Source: an uncultured Olsenella sp. | GTDB taxonomy: Bacteria; Actinomycetota; Coriobacteriia; Coriobacteriales; Atopobiaceae | Direction: 5' to 3' | Assembly (NCBI GenBank): GCA_937900605.1 | Contig: CALCDK010000004.1 | Location: 1 to 6,567, forward strand | DNA length: 6,567 nucleotides | Part shown: positions 1 to 6,276 of the stretch, in pieces | Numbering within the stretch: the first letter of the stretch is position 1 | How the letters are laid out: each line of letters starts with the position of its first letter | Notes under the pieces: generated by a model | Databases searched by the model: none | Seen by the model: the letters and a program-made list of their open reading frames with translations, nothing else | What the model was told of the DNA's origin: nothing | Made by a program: the position numbers and the translations under genes

Positions 1-610
1 CGTCGCCGCAGACCTCGGCGACGGAGGGCGCCCACAGCGCGTCGGCGGTCTGGGCGATGCCCTCGAAGCCCCGCGTGGTGCCCTGGTCGTTGGAGGACTT
101 GAGCGCGGGGCGGACGACGGCGGCGAGGTCGTCGGGGAGAAGCGCCATGCCGTCGGAGGCGAGCCAGGCCCGCAGTCCGCTCGACTCCCAGCCGCCCTCG
201 CTCGTGGCGGAGGCGTTCATGGGGCGCGTCGCGACCGGCGAGAGCAGCAGCGTGAGGCCCGCGACGCCGCTGCCGTCGGCGAGCTCGTCGTGGCGCAGGC
301 CGGCGACGACGACGTCGACGACGGTGCCGTCGTCGAGCATCGCGCGCCGGGACGCGCCCGGGGCGACGTCGTAGCGGGCCGCGAGGTCGTGGGCCTCCTC
401 GTCCGACGGGGCCGCGGCCACCATGTCGGCGACCTCGGCGAGCTCGTCCCACGAGTAGTCCGCGAAGCCCGTGGGCGCGGGCCCGTCGGGCGCCTGGTCG
501 GACGGGCCGCGAAGGGCGAGGGCGAGAAGCGCGCCGCCGACCGCGACCACGACGAGCGACAGCGCGACCGCCACGAGGCCGCGCAGGCGAGAACCACGAC
601 GTCCGGACAT
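1..610 (-). CDS. Membrane-anchored DUF6273-domain protein, C-terminus cut by window edge
   Basis: This gene is open at the left edge, with 203 residues visible. It starts at ATG 610, preceded by AAGGGGG at 615-621. A basic N-terminus (residues 1-10, five Arg) is followed by one hydrophobic segment (about 11-33), which suggests a signal anchor with the rest outside the cell; no clear cleavage or lipobox motif is seen. Residues 53-130 match by eye a segment common in coriobacterial DUF6273 proteins: SWDELAEVADMV, an Ala/Glu-rich helix, then a DGT strand and the GLRHDELADGSGVAGLTLL block. Residues 131-203 carry the DUF6273 signature: MNAS, GGW, a WL repeat-like helix, LLPDDL, a Lys-Ser-Ser-Asn stretch, then ALWAPSVAEVCGD. 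The domain's function is unknown; it occurs in surface or secreted proteins. The gene has the same G/C-rich third positions as its neighbours. The family match is from memory of related sequences. Confidence 0.82.
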   Translation of the reverse strand, partial: MSGRRGSRLRGLVAVALSLVVVAVGGALLALALRGPSDQAPDGPAPTGFADYSWDELAEVADMVAAAPSDEEAHDLAARYDVAPGASRRAMLDDGTVVDVVVAGLRHDELADGSGVAGLTLLLSPVATRPMNASATSEGGWESSGLRAWLASDGMALLPDDLAAVVRPALKSSNDQGTTRGFEGIAQTADALWAPSVAEVCGD

Positions 611-614
611 GAGA

Positions 615-621
615 CCCCCTT
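615..621 (-). promoter_or_regulatory. Ribosome binding site of the DUF6273 gene
   Basis: On the minus strand AAGGGGG lies 4 bases before ATG 610. It supports that start over the upstream ATG at 648, whose reading frame gives a low-complexity Arg/Ser/Pro protein. Confidence 0.6.
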
Positions 622-628
622 GCACGCG

Positions 629-660
629 AAAAAGAAGGAGGGGAGCACGCGCTCCCCTCC
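629..660 (-). terminator. Intrinsic terminator after ppdK
   Basis: A perfect 10-bp stem (637-646 with 651-660) closes a 4-base loop (647-650). On the minus strand it is followed at once by TTCTTTTT (636-629), the classic stem plus U-run. The hairpin begins 60 bases past the ppdK stop codon. It is also only 26 bases upstream of the next start codon, so it could act as a 5' attenuator of the DUF6273 gene. Confidence 0.85.
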
Positions 661-720
661 CCCATTGTGACAGAACCTGCCGGGCGACGTCGGACGTGGC
701 GCCCGTCGGCGGACGACGTG

Positions 721-3486
721 CTAGTCGAGCTTGACCGGGCCGCCGTTGGAGTTGATCTTGGCCTGCGCCGCGGCAAGGCGCGCGATGGGCACGCGGAACG
801 GCGAACAGGAGACGTAGTCGAGGCCGAGGTCGTAGTACATCTGGATCGAGTCGGGGTCGCCGCCCGTCTCGCCGCAGACGCCGCAGACGATCTTCTCGTT
901 GGCCTCGTGGCCGCCCTCGACGCCGAGCCTGACGAGCTTGGCGACGCCGGGGTCGAGCGTCTCGAACGGGTTGGTCTTGAGGATCTTCTTGTTGAGGTAC
1001 AGCGGGATGAAGGCGCTCTCGACGTCGTCACGGGAGAAGCCGAAGCCCATCTGCGTGAGGTCGTTGGTGCCGAAGGAGAAGAAGTCGGCGTACTTGCCGA
1101 TCTCGTCGGCGGTGACGGCGGCACGCGGGATCTCGATCATGCAGCCCACGGGGATGGTGAGCTCGACGCCGGTCTTCTCGGCGACGCTGGCGACCACGGA
1201 CTCGATCTGCTCGCGGACGACCTTGAGCTCCTCGACGGTGGAGATGAGCGGGACCATAATCTCCGGCCTGGGGTTGAGGCCGCGCTTCTTGAGCTGCGCC
1301 GTGGCGTTGGCGATGGCGCGGACCTGCATCTCGGTCAGCTCGGGGTACACGATGCCGAGGCGGCAGCCGCGCAGGCCGAGCATGGGGTTGGCCTCCTGGA
1401 AGGAGTCGAGGCGGGCGAGGAGGTCGCGACGGGCCTTGAGCTGGATCGCGGACTCGCCGCGGTCCTCGGCGTGGGCGAGCTCGACGGCGTAGGCGCGCGG
1501 GTCGTCGAGGAACTCGTGCAGGGGCGGGTCGAGCAGGCGGACGATGACGTTGTGCCCGTCCATGGCCTCGAACATGCCGAGGAAGTCCTCGGTCTGGACC
1601 TTGAGCAGCTGGCCGAGGGCCTGCTGCTTGGCGCCGGGTTCGTCGGCGAGGATGAAGGACTGGATGATCTCCTTGCGGTCGCCCAGGAACATGTGCTCGG
1701 TGCGGTCGAGGCCGATGCCCTCGGCGCCGAAGTCGCGGGAGAGCTTGGCGTCGTCGGGGTTGTCGGCGTTGGCGCGCACGCCGATGATGCGGCCGCGGGA
1801 GGCGTCGGCGCGCACGGCGTCGGCCCACTCGAGGATGGTCTCGAGGTCGCCGGTGAGCTCGGGGCGGACCAGGGGCACGGCGCCCAGGATGACGTCGCCG
1901 GTGGTGCCGTTGATGGAGATCACGTCGCCCTCGTGCAGGACCACGTCGGTGCCGGCGACCACGACCTCCTTGTTCTTGGCGTCGATGCGAAGGGCCTCGG
2001 CGCCGCAGACGCACGGGGCGCCCATGCCGCGGGCGATGACGGCGGCGTGGGAGGTCTTGCCACCGTGGGAGGTCAGGATGCCCTCGGCGGCGACCATGCC
2101 CTTGAGGTCGTCGGGCGTGGTCTCCCAGCGGACCAGGATGCAGGGCTGGTCCTTGTTGGCGCAGTGGACGGCGTCCTCGGCGGAGAAGACGACCTGGCCG
2201 ACGGCAGCGCCAGGGCTGGCGTTCATGCCCTTGGTGAGGACCTTGAAGTCCGCGTTGGGGTCGAACTGCGGGTGCAGGAGCTGGTCGAGCTGCGAGGGGG
2301 CCACGCGCATGACGGCCTCCTCCTTGGAGATGCGGCCCTCGTGCTCGAACTGCATGGCGATGGCGAGCGCGGCCATGGCCGTGCGCTTGCCGACGCGGGT
2401 CTGCAGCATCCAGAGCTTGCCGTTCTCGATGGTGAACTCGATGTCCATCATGTCGCGGTAGTGCTCCTCGAGGGTGAGGAAGATCTCGTCGAGCTGCTTG
2501 CCCGCCTCCTCGAGGCCCGGGACCTTCTTGAGGTCGGCGATGGGCTCGGTGTTGCGGATGCCGGCGACGACGTCCTCTCCCTGGGCGTTGACCAGGAAGT
2601 CACCGTAGAACTCCTTGGTGCCGTCAGCCGGGTTGCGGGTGAACGCGACGCCGGTGGCGGAGGTCTCGCCCTTGTTGCCGAAGACCATCACCTGAACGTT
2701 GACGGCGGTGCCGAGGTCGTCGGAAATCTTGTTCTGCTTGCGGTAGATGATCGCACGCTCGTTCATCCAGCTGCCGAAGACGGCCTCGATGGCGAGGCGC
2801 AGCTGCAGCTTGGGGTCCTGCGGGAAGGTGGCGCGGCCGTTGACGGTCACCTCGGGGTGGGCCTGGGAGTCGACGTTGCGGGCGAAGATGCCCTTGAAGG
2901 TGTTGGCGAGGTCCTCGAGGTCCTCGGCGGTGAGCTCGGTGTCGAGGCGGACGCCGCGCTCCTCCTTCTTCTCGTTGATTGCGTCCTCGAACAGCTGCCC
3001 GTCGACGCCCATGACGACGTCGGAGAACATCTGGATGAAGCGGCGGTAGGAGTCCCAGCCGAAGCGGGCGTTGCCGGTCTGCTCGATGATGCCGCGGACC
3101 GAGACGTCGTTGAGGCCCAGGTTGAGAACGGTGTCCATCATGCCGGGCATCGAGAAGGGCGCGCCGGAGCGGACGGAGACGAGCAGCGGGTCCTCGGCAT
3201 CGCCGAGCCTCTTGCCCATGCGCCTCTCGAGGTCCTCGCGGGCCGCGTCGATCTCGTCGAGGACGCCCTCGGGCCAGACGTTGCCGGCGGTCGAGTAGGC
3301 GACGCAGGTCTGGCAGGTGATCGAGAATCCCGGAGGAACGGGAAGGCCGATCCTGGCCATCTCGGCGAGGTTGGCGCCCTTGCCACCGACGACCCACTTG
3401 GACTGGTCGACCGTCGCGCCGGCGAGCTCGGTGGCGTCGACGCCGTCGACTCCAGCGCCAAAGCGGTACACGTGCTTCTCAGCCAT
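721..3486 (-). CDS. ppdK: Pyruvate, phosphate dikinase
   Basis: This 921-residue cytoplasmic enzyme catalyses ATP + Pi + pyruvate = AMP + PPi + PEP, serving PPi-linked glycolysis or PEP synthesis. The ATP-grasp nucleotide domain (about 1-375) shows GGKGANLAEM at 34-43, SVRSGAPFSMPGMMDT at 104-119 and INAQGED-like VNAQGEDVVAG at 299-309. The swivelling phosphohistidine domain (about 415-540) carries GGKTSHAAVIARGMG with His480 as phosphocarrier and Thr478 as the classic regulatory threonine. The C-terminal PEP/pyruvate barrel (about 545-910) has GLDRTEHMF (Arg595), RLLDPPLHEF (Arg650), MIEIPRA (Glu785), FGTNDLTQM (Asn808) and the acid/base Cys871 in GVCGE. Length fits the family (about 870-920). 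ATG 3486 was chosen for its AAGGGGT site; a GTG at 3531 in frame lacks one and extends past the family N-terminus. It follows a terminator, so it probably has its own promoter. Odd points are a Thr at 874 where His is usual and a second TSH at 472-474. Confidence 0.98.
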   Translation of the reverse strand: MAEKHVYRFGAGVDGVDATELAGATVDQSKWVVGGKGANLAEMARIGLPVPPGFSITCQTCVAYSTAGNVWPEGVLDEIDAAREDLERRMGKRLGDAEDPLLVSVRSGAPFSMPGMMDTVLNLGLNDVSVRGIIEQTGNARFGWDSYRRFIQMFSDVVMGVDGQLFEDAINEKKEERGVRLDTELTAEDLEDLANTFKGIFARNVDSQAHPEVTVNGRATFPQDPKLQLRLAIEAVFGSWMNERAIIYRKQNKISDDLGTAVNVQVMVFGNKGETSATGVAFTRNPADGTKEFYGDFLVNAQGEDVVAGIRNTEPIADLKKVPGLEEAGKQLDEIFLTLEEHYRDMMDIEFTIENGKLWMLQTRVGKRTAMAALAIAMQFEHEGRISKEEAVMRVAPSQLDQLLHPQFDPNADFKVLTKGMNASPGAAVGQVVFSAEDAVHCANKDQPCILVRWETTPDDLKGMVAAEGILTSHGGKTSHAAVIARGMGAPCVCGAEALRIDAKNKEVVVAGTDVVLHEGDVISINGTTGDVILGAVPLVRPELTGDLETILEWADAVRADASRGRIIGVRANADNPDDAKLSRDFGAEGIGLDRTEHMFLGDRKEIIQSFILADEPGAKQQALGQLLKVQTEDFLGMFEAMDGHNVIVRLLDPPLHEFLDDPRAYAVELAHAEDRGESAIQLKARRDLLARLDSFQEANPMLGLRGCRLGIVYPELTEMQVRAIANATAQLKKRGLNPRPEIMVPLISTVEELKVVREQIESVVASVAEKTGVELTIPVGCMIEIPRAAVTADEIGKYADFFSFGTNDLTQMGFGFSRDDVESAFIPLYLNKKILKTNPFETLDPGVAKLVRLGVEGGHEANEKIVCGVCGETGGDPDSIQMYYDLGLDYVSCSPFRVPIARLAAAQAKINSNGGPVKLD

Positions 3487-3490
3487 ACTT

Positions 3491-3497
3491 ACCCCTT
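3491..3497 (-). promoter_or_regulatory. Ribosome binding site deciding the ppdK start
   Basis: AAGGGGT on the minus strand sits just upstream of ATG 3486, with 5 bases between the G run and the start codon (4 after the full motif). It favours this start, giving MAEKHVYRF, which aligns with known PPDK N-termini, over the in-frame GTG 15 codons upstream. Confidence 0.75.
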
Positions 3498-3547
3498 GCG
3501 TTCTTGATTTCCAGGCATGCGGTGCATGCACTCACTGCGACCTTGCT

Positions 3548-3564
3548 GCCCCGGGTGTCGGGGC
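3548..3564 (-). other. Small hairpin in the ppdK leader
   Basis: GCCCCG and CGGGGC form a 6-bp stem around a 5-base loop. It lies just downstream of the candidate -10 element, so it would be at the very 5' end of the ppdK transcript. It could be a 5' stabilising stem or an operator, but a short GC palindrome in a GC-rich genome may also be chance. Confidence 0.3.
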
Positions 3565-3572
3565 ACTCGCCC

Positions 3573-3581
3573 ATAGTAGCA
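3573..3581 (-). promoter_or_regulatory. ppdK: Candidate extended -10 promoter for ppdK
   Basis: On the minus strand TGCTACTAT matches an extended -10 (TGn plus a 4/6 TATAAT-like hexamer). It stands out in an otherwise GC-rich leader between the upstream terminator and ppdK. No convincing -35 lies 16-18 bases upstream. Transcription would begin near 3566, leaving a leader of about 80 bases. Confidence 0.4.
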
Positions 3582-3638
3582 ACGGGCCGCAGGAACGCAC
3601 GGTGTTTTGGACAGCCGGTAGCAGTTGCCCGATGAGCG

Positions 3639-3672
3639 GAAGAAAGGGGGCCCAGCCGTGCGCCGGGCCCCC
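3639..3672 (-). terminator. Intrinsic terminator after the glyQ-glyS-DUF299 genes
   Basis: A perfect 8-bp stem GGGGGCCC/GGGCCCCC (3646-3653 with 3665-3672) closes an 11-base loop. On the minus strand it is followed by TTTCTT (3645-3640). It begins 36 bases past the DUF299 stop codon and separates that transcript from ppdK. The U-run is short, so read-through is possible. Confidence 0.7.
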
Positions 3673-3708
3673 AAGGGTAGTACCATGTGCTGTGAATTGG
3701 CCCTTTTG

Positions 3709-4113
3709 CTATGGGCGGGCCAGCGGCTCGGGCGAGAAGGTCGCGCCGATCGCGTGCGTGGGCTCCTCACCGGTGAGCGTGGACAGGACCGTGACCGCCG
3801 GCCCCAGCAGGTCGATGGACGGGATCTGCCTGCGGTCCAGCTCGCGGCGGATCTCGCGCCTCAGCGTGCCGTCGGCGAGGGTGTGGAACACCGCGCAGGG
3901 CCTCGTCTCGTCGAAGTTCTCGTCCAGGAACGCGCGGACGGAGTCGACGTCCTTGACGCTGGACAGGCGCATGATCTCGACGGATCCGTCGCCGAACTGC
4001 GCGGCCGCCGCGAGCACCACGGTGTTGGCGGTCTCTCCGCGCGAGTCGGAGAGGACGAAGATGAGCGGAACGTCCTGGCTGTACCTGCCGTCGTCCAGAT
4101 CGAGCTTGGCCAT
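3709..4113 (-). CDS. Half-length DUF299 (PPDK regulatory protein-like) protein, N-terminal domain only
   Basis: This 134-residue protein matches the N-terminal half of the PPDK regulatory protein, which phosphorylates PPDK on Thr using ADP and removes the phosphate with Pi. Seen here are IFVLSDSRGETA at about 18-29 (the family's SDSxGETA signature), AVFHTLADGTLRREI at about 74-88 and IPSIDLLGP plus LTGEEP at about 96-117. Full-length members have about 270 residues. This one stops just where the linker to the second domain begins, so the P-loop (G-SR-KTP type) that binds nucleotide is absent. No reading frame in the 222 bases before ppdK resembles the missing half, so a simple frameshift is unlikely. 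A strong ribosome site, typical codon use and a terminator argue that it is expressed. The start at ATG 4113 follows AGGAGGT; an in-frame ATG at 4173 is weaker. Kinase/phosphorylase activity is not expected from this fragment alone. Confidence 0.85.
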   Translation of the reverse strand: MAKLDLDDGRYSQDVPLIFVLSDSRGETANTVVLAAAAQFGDGSVEIMRLSSVKDVDSVRAFLDENFDETRPCAVFHTLADGTLRREIRRELDRRQIPSIDLLGPAVTVLSTLTGEEPTHAIGATFSPEPLARP

Positions 4114-4120
4114 CCTGAAT

Positions 4121-4127
4121 ACCTCCT
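4121..4127 (-). promoter_or_regulatory. Ribosome binding site deciding the DUF299 gene start
   Basis: AGGAGGT on the minus strand, 7 bases before ATG 4113, is close to the consensus. It favours 4113 over the in-frame ATG at 4173. The 20 codons between them include several poorly biased codons (CCT, GAA, GCT, GTA, AGG) and overlap the hairpin at 4139-4165. Confidence 0.8.
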
Positions 4128-4138
4128 GAGCTTCCCAA

Positions 4139-4165
4139 GGGGCCCGGACGTCGCGTCCGGGCCCC
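4139..4165 (-). other. Perfect 12-bp GC hairpin between glyS and the DUF299 gene
   Basis: GGGGCCCGGACG (4139-4150) pairs fully with 4154-4165 around a 3-base loop. On neither strand is it followed by a T-run (minus strand continues TTGGGAAG), so it is not a standard intrinsic terminator. It starts 10 bases after the glyS stop codon and ends 11 bases before the downstream ribosome site. It may be an RNA stabiliser, a processing site or a partial terminator that lowers expression of the DUF299 gene relative to glyS. Confidence 0.75.
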
Positions 4166-4175
4166 GCGTACATTG

Positions 4176-6275
4176 CTACTTCCTGCGGGAGAGCGCCGAG
4201 ACGTCGGCCACGTCGGCGAAGACGGCGACGAAGGCGTTGAGCAGCCTGAGGCGGTTCTCCCTCACCGCATCATCCTCGTCCATGACGAGGACGTCGTCGA
4301 AGAATCGGTCGATGGGCCCCCTGAGCCCCGCCAGCGCGGCGAAGGCGGCGTCGAAGTCGTCCGCGGCGAGCGCGGCGTCGACGGCAGCGGCGCCCTGTCG
4401 GCACGCGTCGAGCAGGGCGCGCTCGGCGTCGCCGAGGAGCGACTCGTCGACCTCGGAGCCCAGCCGGGCGTCAGCGAGGTGCGCGGCGCGGGCGTAGGCG
4501 TGGGCGAGGTCCTCGAAGAGCTCGGGGCTCTGGGAGCGCGCGTCCTGGAGCGCATGGGCGCGGGCGAGGAACTCGGACGGGTCCACGACGCCGACGGCCG
4601 AGACGGCCTCGACGGAGTCGGGCGAGACGCCCTCGTCGCGGGCGATGGTCGCGAGGCGGCCGCGGAAGAACGCCTCGACGGCGGCGCGCACCGCGTCGGC
4701 GTCGAACTCGAGGCCCTGGGCCTCGTAGGCGTCCAGCGAGCGCGAGACGAGCTCGCCGAGGGCCTTGCGGGGCGCGTCGCGCAGCATGGCGATGACGCCG
4801 ATGGCACTGCGGCGCACCGCGAAGGGGTCGGAGGAGCCGGTGGGCGGCTGGTCGATGGCGAACATGCCGCAGATGGTGTCGAGCTTGTCGGCGACCGCGA
4901 CGGCGACCCCCACGGTCCCGGCGGGGACCTCGTCGCCGGCGAAGCGCGGGCGGTACTGGTCGCGAATGGCGTCGCAGACCTCGGCGGGCTCGCCGGCAGC
5001 CTTGGCGTAGTAGCCGCCCATGACGCCCTGCTGGCTGGTGAACTCGACGACGGCCTGCGTCACGAGGTCCGCCTTGGCGAGAAGGCCCGCGCGGCGCGCC
5101 ATGGCGACGTGCTCGTCGTCGAGGCCCAGCGACAGCGCGGCGACGGCGCCGGCGAGCGACTCCATGCGCTGCGCCTTCTGCAGCACGGTGCCGAGGCGCT
5201 CCTGGAACGTGACGTCGGCGAGCTTGGGCAGGTAGTCCTCGAGGGGCCTGCGCAGGTCCTCCTCGTAGAAGAACTTGGCGTCCTCGAGGCGGGCGCGCAC
5301 GACGCGCTCGTTGCCGTCAACGACGCGCCCGGCGTTCTCGGGGCGCGTGTTGGAGACGACGACGAACTCGCGGGTGAGCTGGCCGTCCGGCCCGTAGACC
5401 GGGAAGTAGCGCTGGTTGGTCAGCATGGACTCGCAGATGATCTCGTGCGGGACGTCGAGGAACTCCTCGTCGAACCTGCCGACGAGGACCGTGGGCCACT
5501 CGCAGAGGTTGACGACCTCGTCCAGGACGCGCTTGGGGGTGTCGACGCGCGAGCCGGGGCGGACGGCCTCGACGGCGGCGATGCCCTCGGCGATGGCCTC
5601 GCGGCGGCGCTGCTCGCCGAGGACGCCACAGGACTCGAGGACGGACTCGTAGGACGCGGGGTCGGCGACGACGTGCTCGCCGGGACCCAGGACGCGGTGG
5701 CCGCGGGTGGTGTTGGAGCTCGTGACGTCGGCATAGCGCACGGGCACGACCTCGGTGCCGAGAAGCGCGCAGATCCAGCGGACGGGCCTCACGAAGGTCT
5801 CGTGGGTGGTGCCCCAGCGCTGGCTGCGGTAGTTGGGCCACTCGAGGCCGGCGATGGTGGCCTCGCTCACGCGGGCGAGGATGGGCATCGCGGGCTGGGC
5901 CGGGACGTGGCGCTCGGCGAAGACGTACTCGCGGCCGTCGACGTCCTCGCGGCGCACGAGGCAGGAGGCGTCGACGCCGCACTTGCGCGCGAAGCCCTGG
6001 GCGGCCTTGGTAGGCTGGCCGTCCTCGCCGAAGGCGATTGCGGCGGCGGGGCCGCGGCGGACCTCGTTGACCTCCTCGGTCTGGCAGGCGACGTCGCTGA
6101 CGATGACGGCGAGGCGGCGCGGACCGGACACGACGCGCGCGGCGCCGTGGGGCAGCCCGGCCTCGTCCAGGCCGCGCTCGACGAGCCTGCCGACCTGCCT
6201 GGTGGCGTTGATGAGCGGCGCGGAGGGCATCTCCTCGGTGCCGATCTCGAGCAGGAAGTCCTTGGTGTCGGCCAT
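4176..6275 (-). CDS. glyS: Glycine-tRNA ligase, beta subunit
   Basis: This is the 699-residue beta subunit of the bacterial alpha2beta2 glycyl-tRNA synthetase. The alpha subunit (GlyQ) carries the class II active site, and beta recognises tRNA-Gly. Family landmarks run in order: LLEIGTEEMP at 8-17, RWG at 153-155 with FVRPVRW at 161-167, GHRVLGP at 192-198, WPTVLVGRFDEEFLDVP at 260-276, NQRYFPV at 287-293, VVSNT and GNERVVRARLEDAKFF at 321-336, KADLVT at 401-406, GVMGGYYA at 417-424, YRPRFAGD at 441-448, ADKLDT at 462-467 and PTGSSDPFAVRR at 478-489. The C-terminal part (about 560-690) is a helical anticodon-binding domain of DALR type. Length is normal (about 690). The start ATG 6275 lies one base after the glyQ stop, with GGAGGT inside the end of glyQ 8 bases upstream, which suggests translational coupling for balanced subunits. 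Confidence 0.98.
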   Translation of the reverse strand: MADTKDFLLEIGTEEMPSAPLINATRQVGRLVERGLDEAGLPHGAARVVSGPRRLAVIVSDVACQTEEVNEVRRGPAAAIAFGEDGQPTKAAQGFARKCGVDASCLVRREDVDGREYVFAERHVPAQPAMPILARVSEATIAGLEWPNYRSQRWGTTHETFVRPVRWICALLGTEVVPVRYADVTSSNTTRGHRVLGPGEHVVADPASYESVLESCGVLGEQRRREAIAEGIAAVEAVRPGSRVDTPKRVLDEVVNLCEWPTVLVGRFDEEFLDVPHEIICESMLTNQRYFPVYGPDGQLTREFVVVSNTRPENAGRVVDGNERVVRARLEDAKFFYEEDLRRPLEDYLPKLADVTFQERLGTVLQKAQRMESLAGAVAALSLGLDDEHVAMARRAGLLAKADLVTQAVVEFTSQQGVMGGYYAKAAGEPAEVCDAIRDQYRPRFAGDEVPAGTVGVAVAVADKLDTICGMFAIDQPPTGSSDPFAVRRSAIGVIAMLRDAPRKALGELVSRSLDAYEAQGLEFDADAVRAAVEAFFRGRLATIARDEGVSPDSVEAVSAVGVVDPSEFLARAHALQDARSQSPELFEDLAHAYARAAHLADARLGSEVDESLLGDAERALLDACRQGAAAVDAALAADDFDAAFAALAGLRGPIDRFFDDVLVMDEDDAVRENRLRLLNAFVAVFADVADVSALSRRK

Positions 6276-6276
6276 G

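Noticed and set aside
217..648. Minus-strand open frame of 143 codons overlapping the DUF6273 gene
   Set aside because: The product is Arg/Ser/Pro/Thr-rich and motif-free; the overlapping frame from ATG 610 gives a protein with an anchor segment and DUF6273 signatures. The 648 start also lies inside the terminator hairpin.
667..3507. Plus-strand open frame of 946 codons covering ppdK
   Set aside because: It is the antisense shadow of ppdK. Its product is a low-complexity Val/Gly/Asp/Leu/Glu/Ala-rich string with no family motifs. G/C at third positions of the sense gene removes stop codons from the antisense frame.
3487..3531. In-frame GTG at 3531 as the ppdK start
   Set aside because: It would add 15 residues (MHAPHAWKSRTQGVS) not found at PPDK N-termini and lacks a good ribosome site, whereas ATG 3486 has AAGGGGT.
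3489..3770. Minus-strand open frame of 93 codons after the DUF299 gene, checked as a frameshifted second half of the regulator
   Set aside because: It contains none of the expected features of the DUF299 C-terminal domain (no P-loop G-SR-KTP, no YF-RIEA-EF linker) and reads through the terminator and promoter region.
3317..4129. Plus-strand open frames across the ppdK leader and DUF299 gene
   Set aside because: They cross both ends of real genes in antisense, have no recognisable motifs, and include the GC hairpin and leader sequence.
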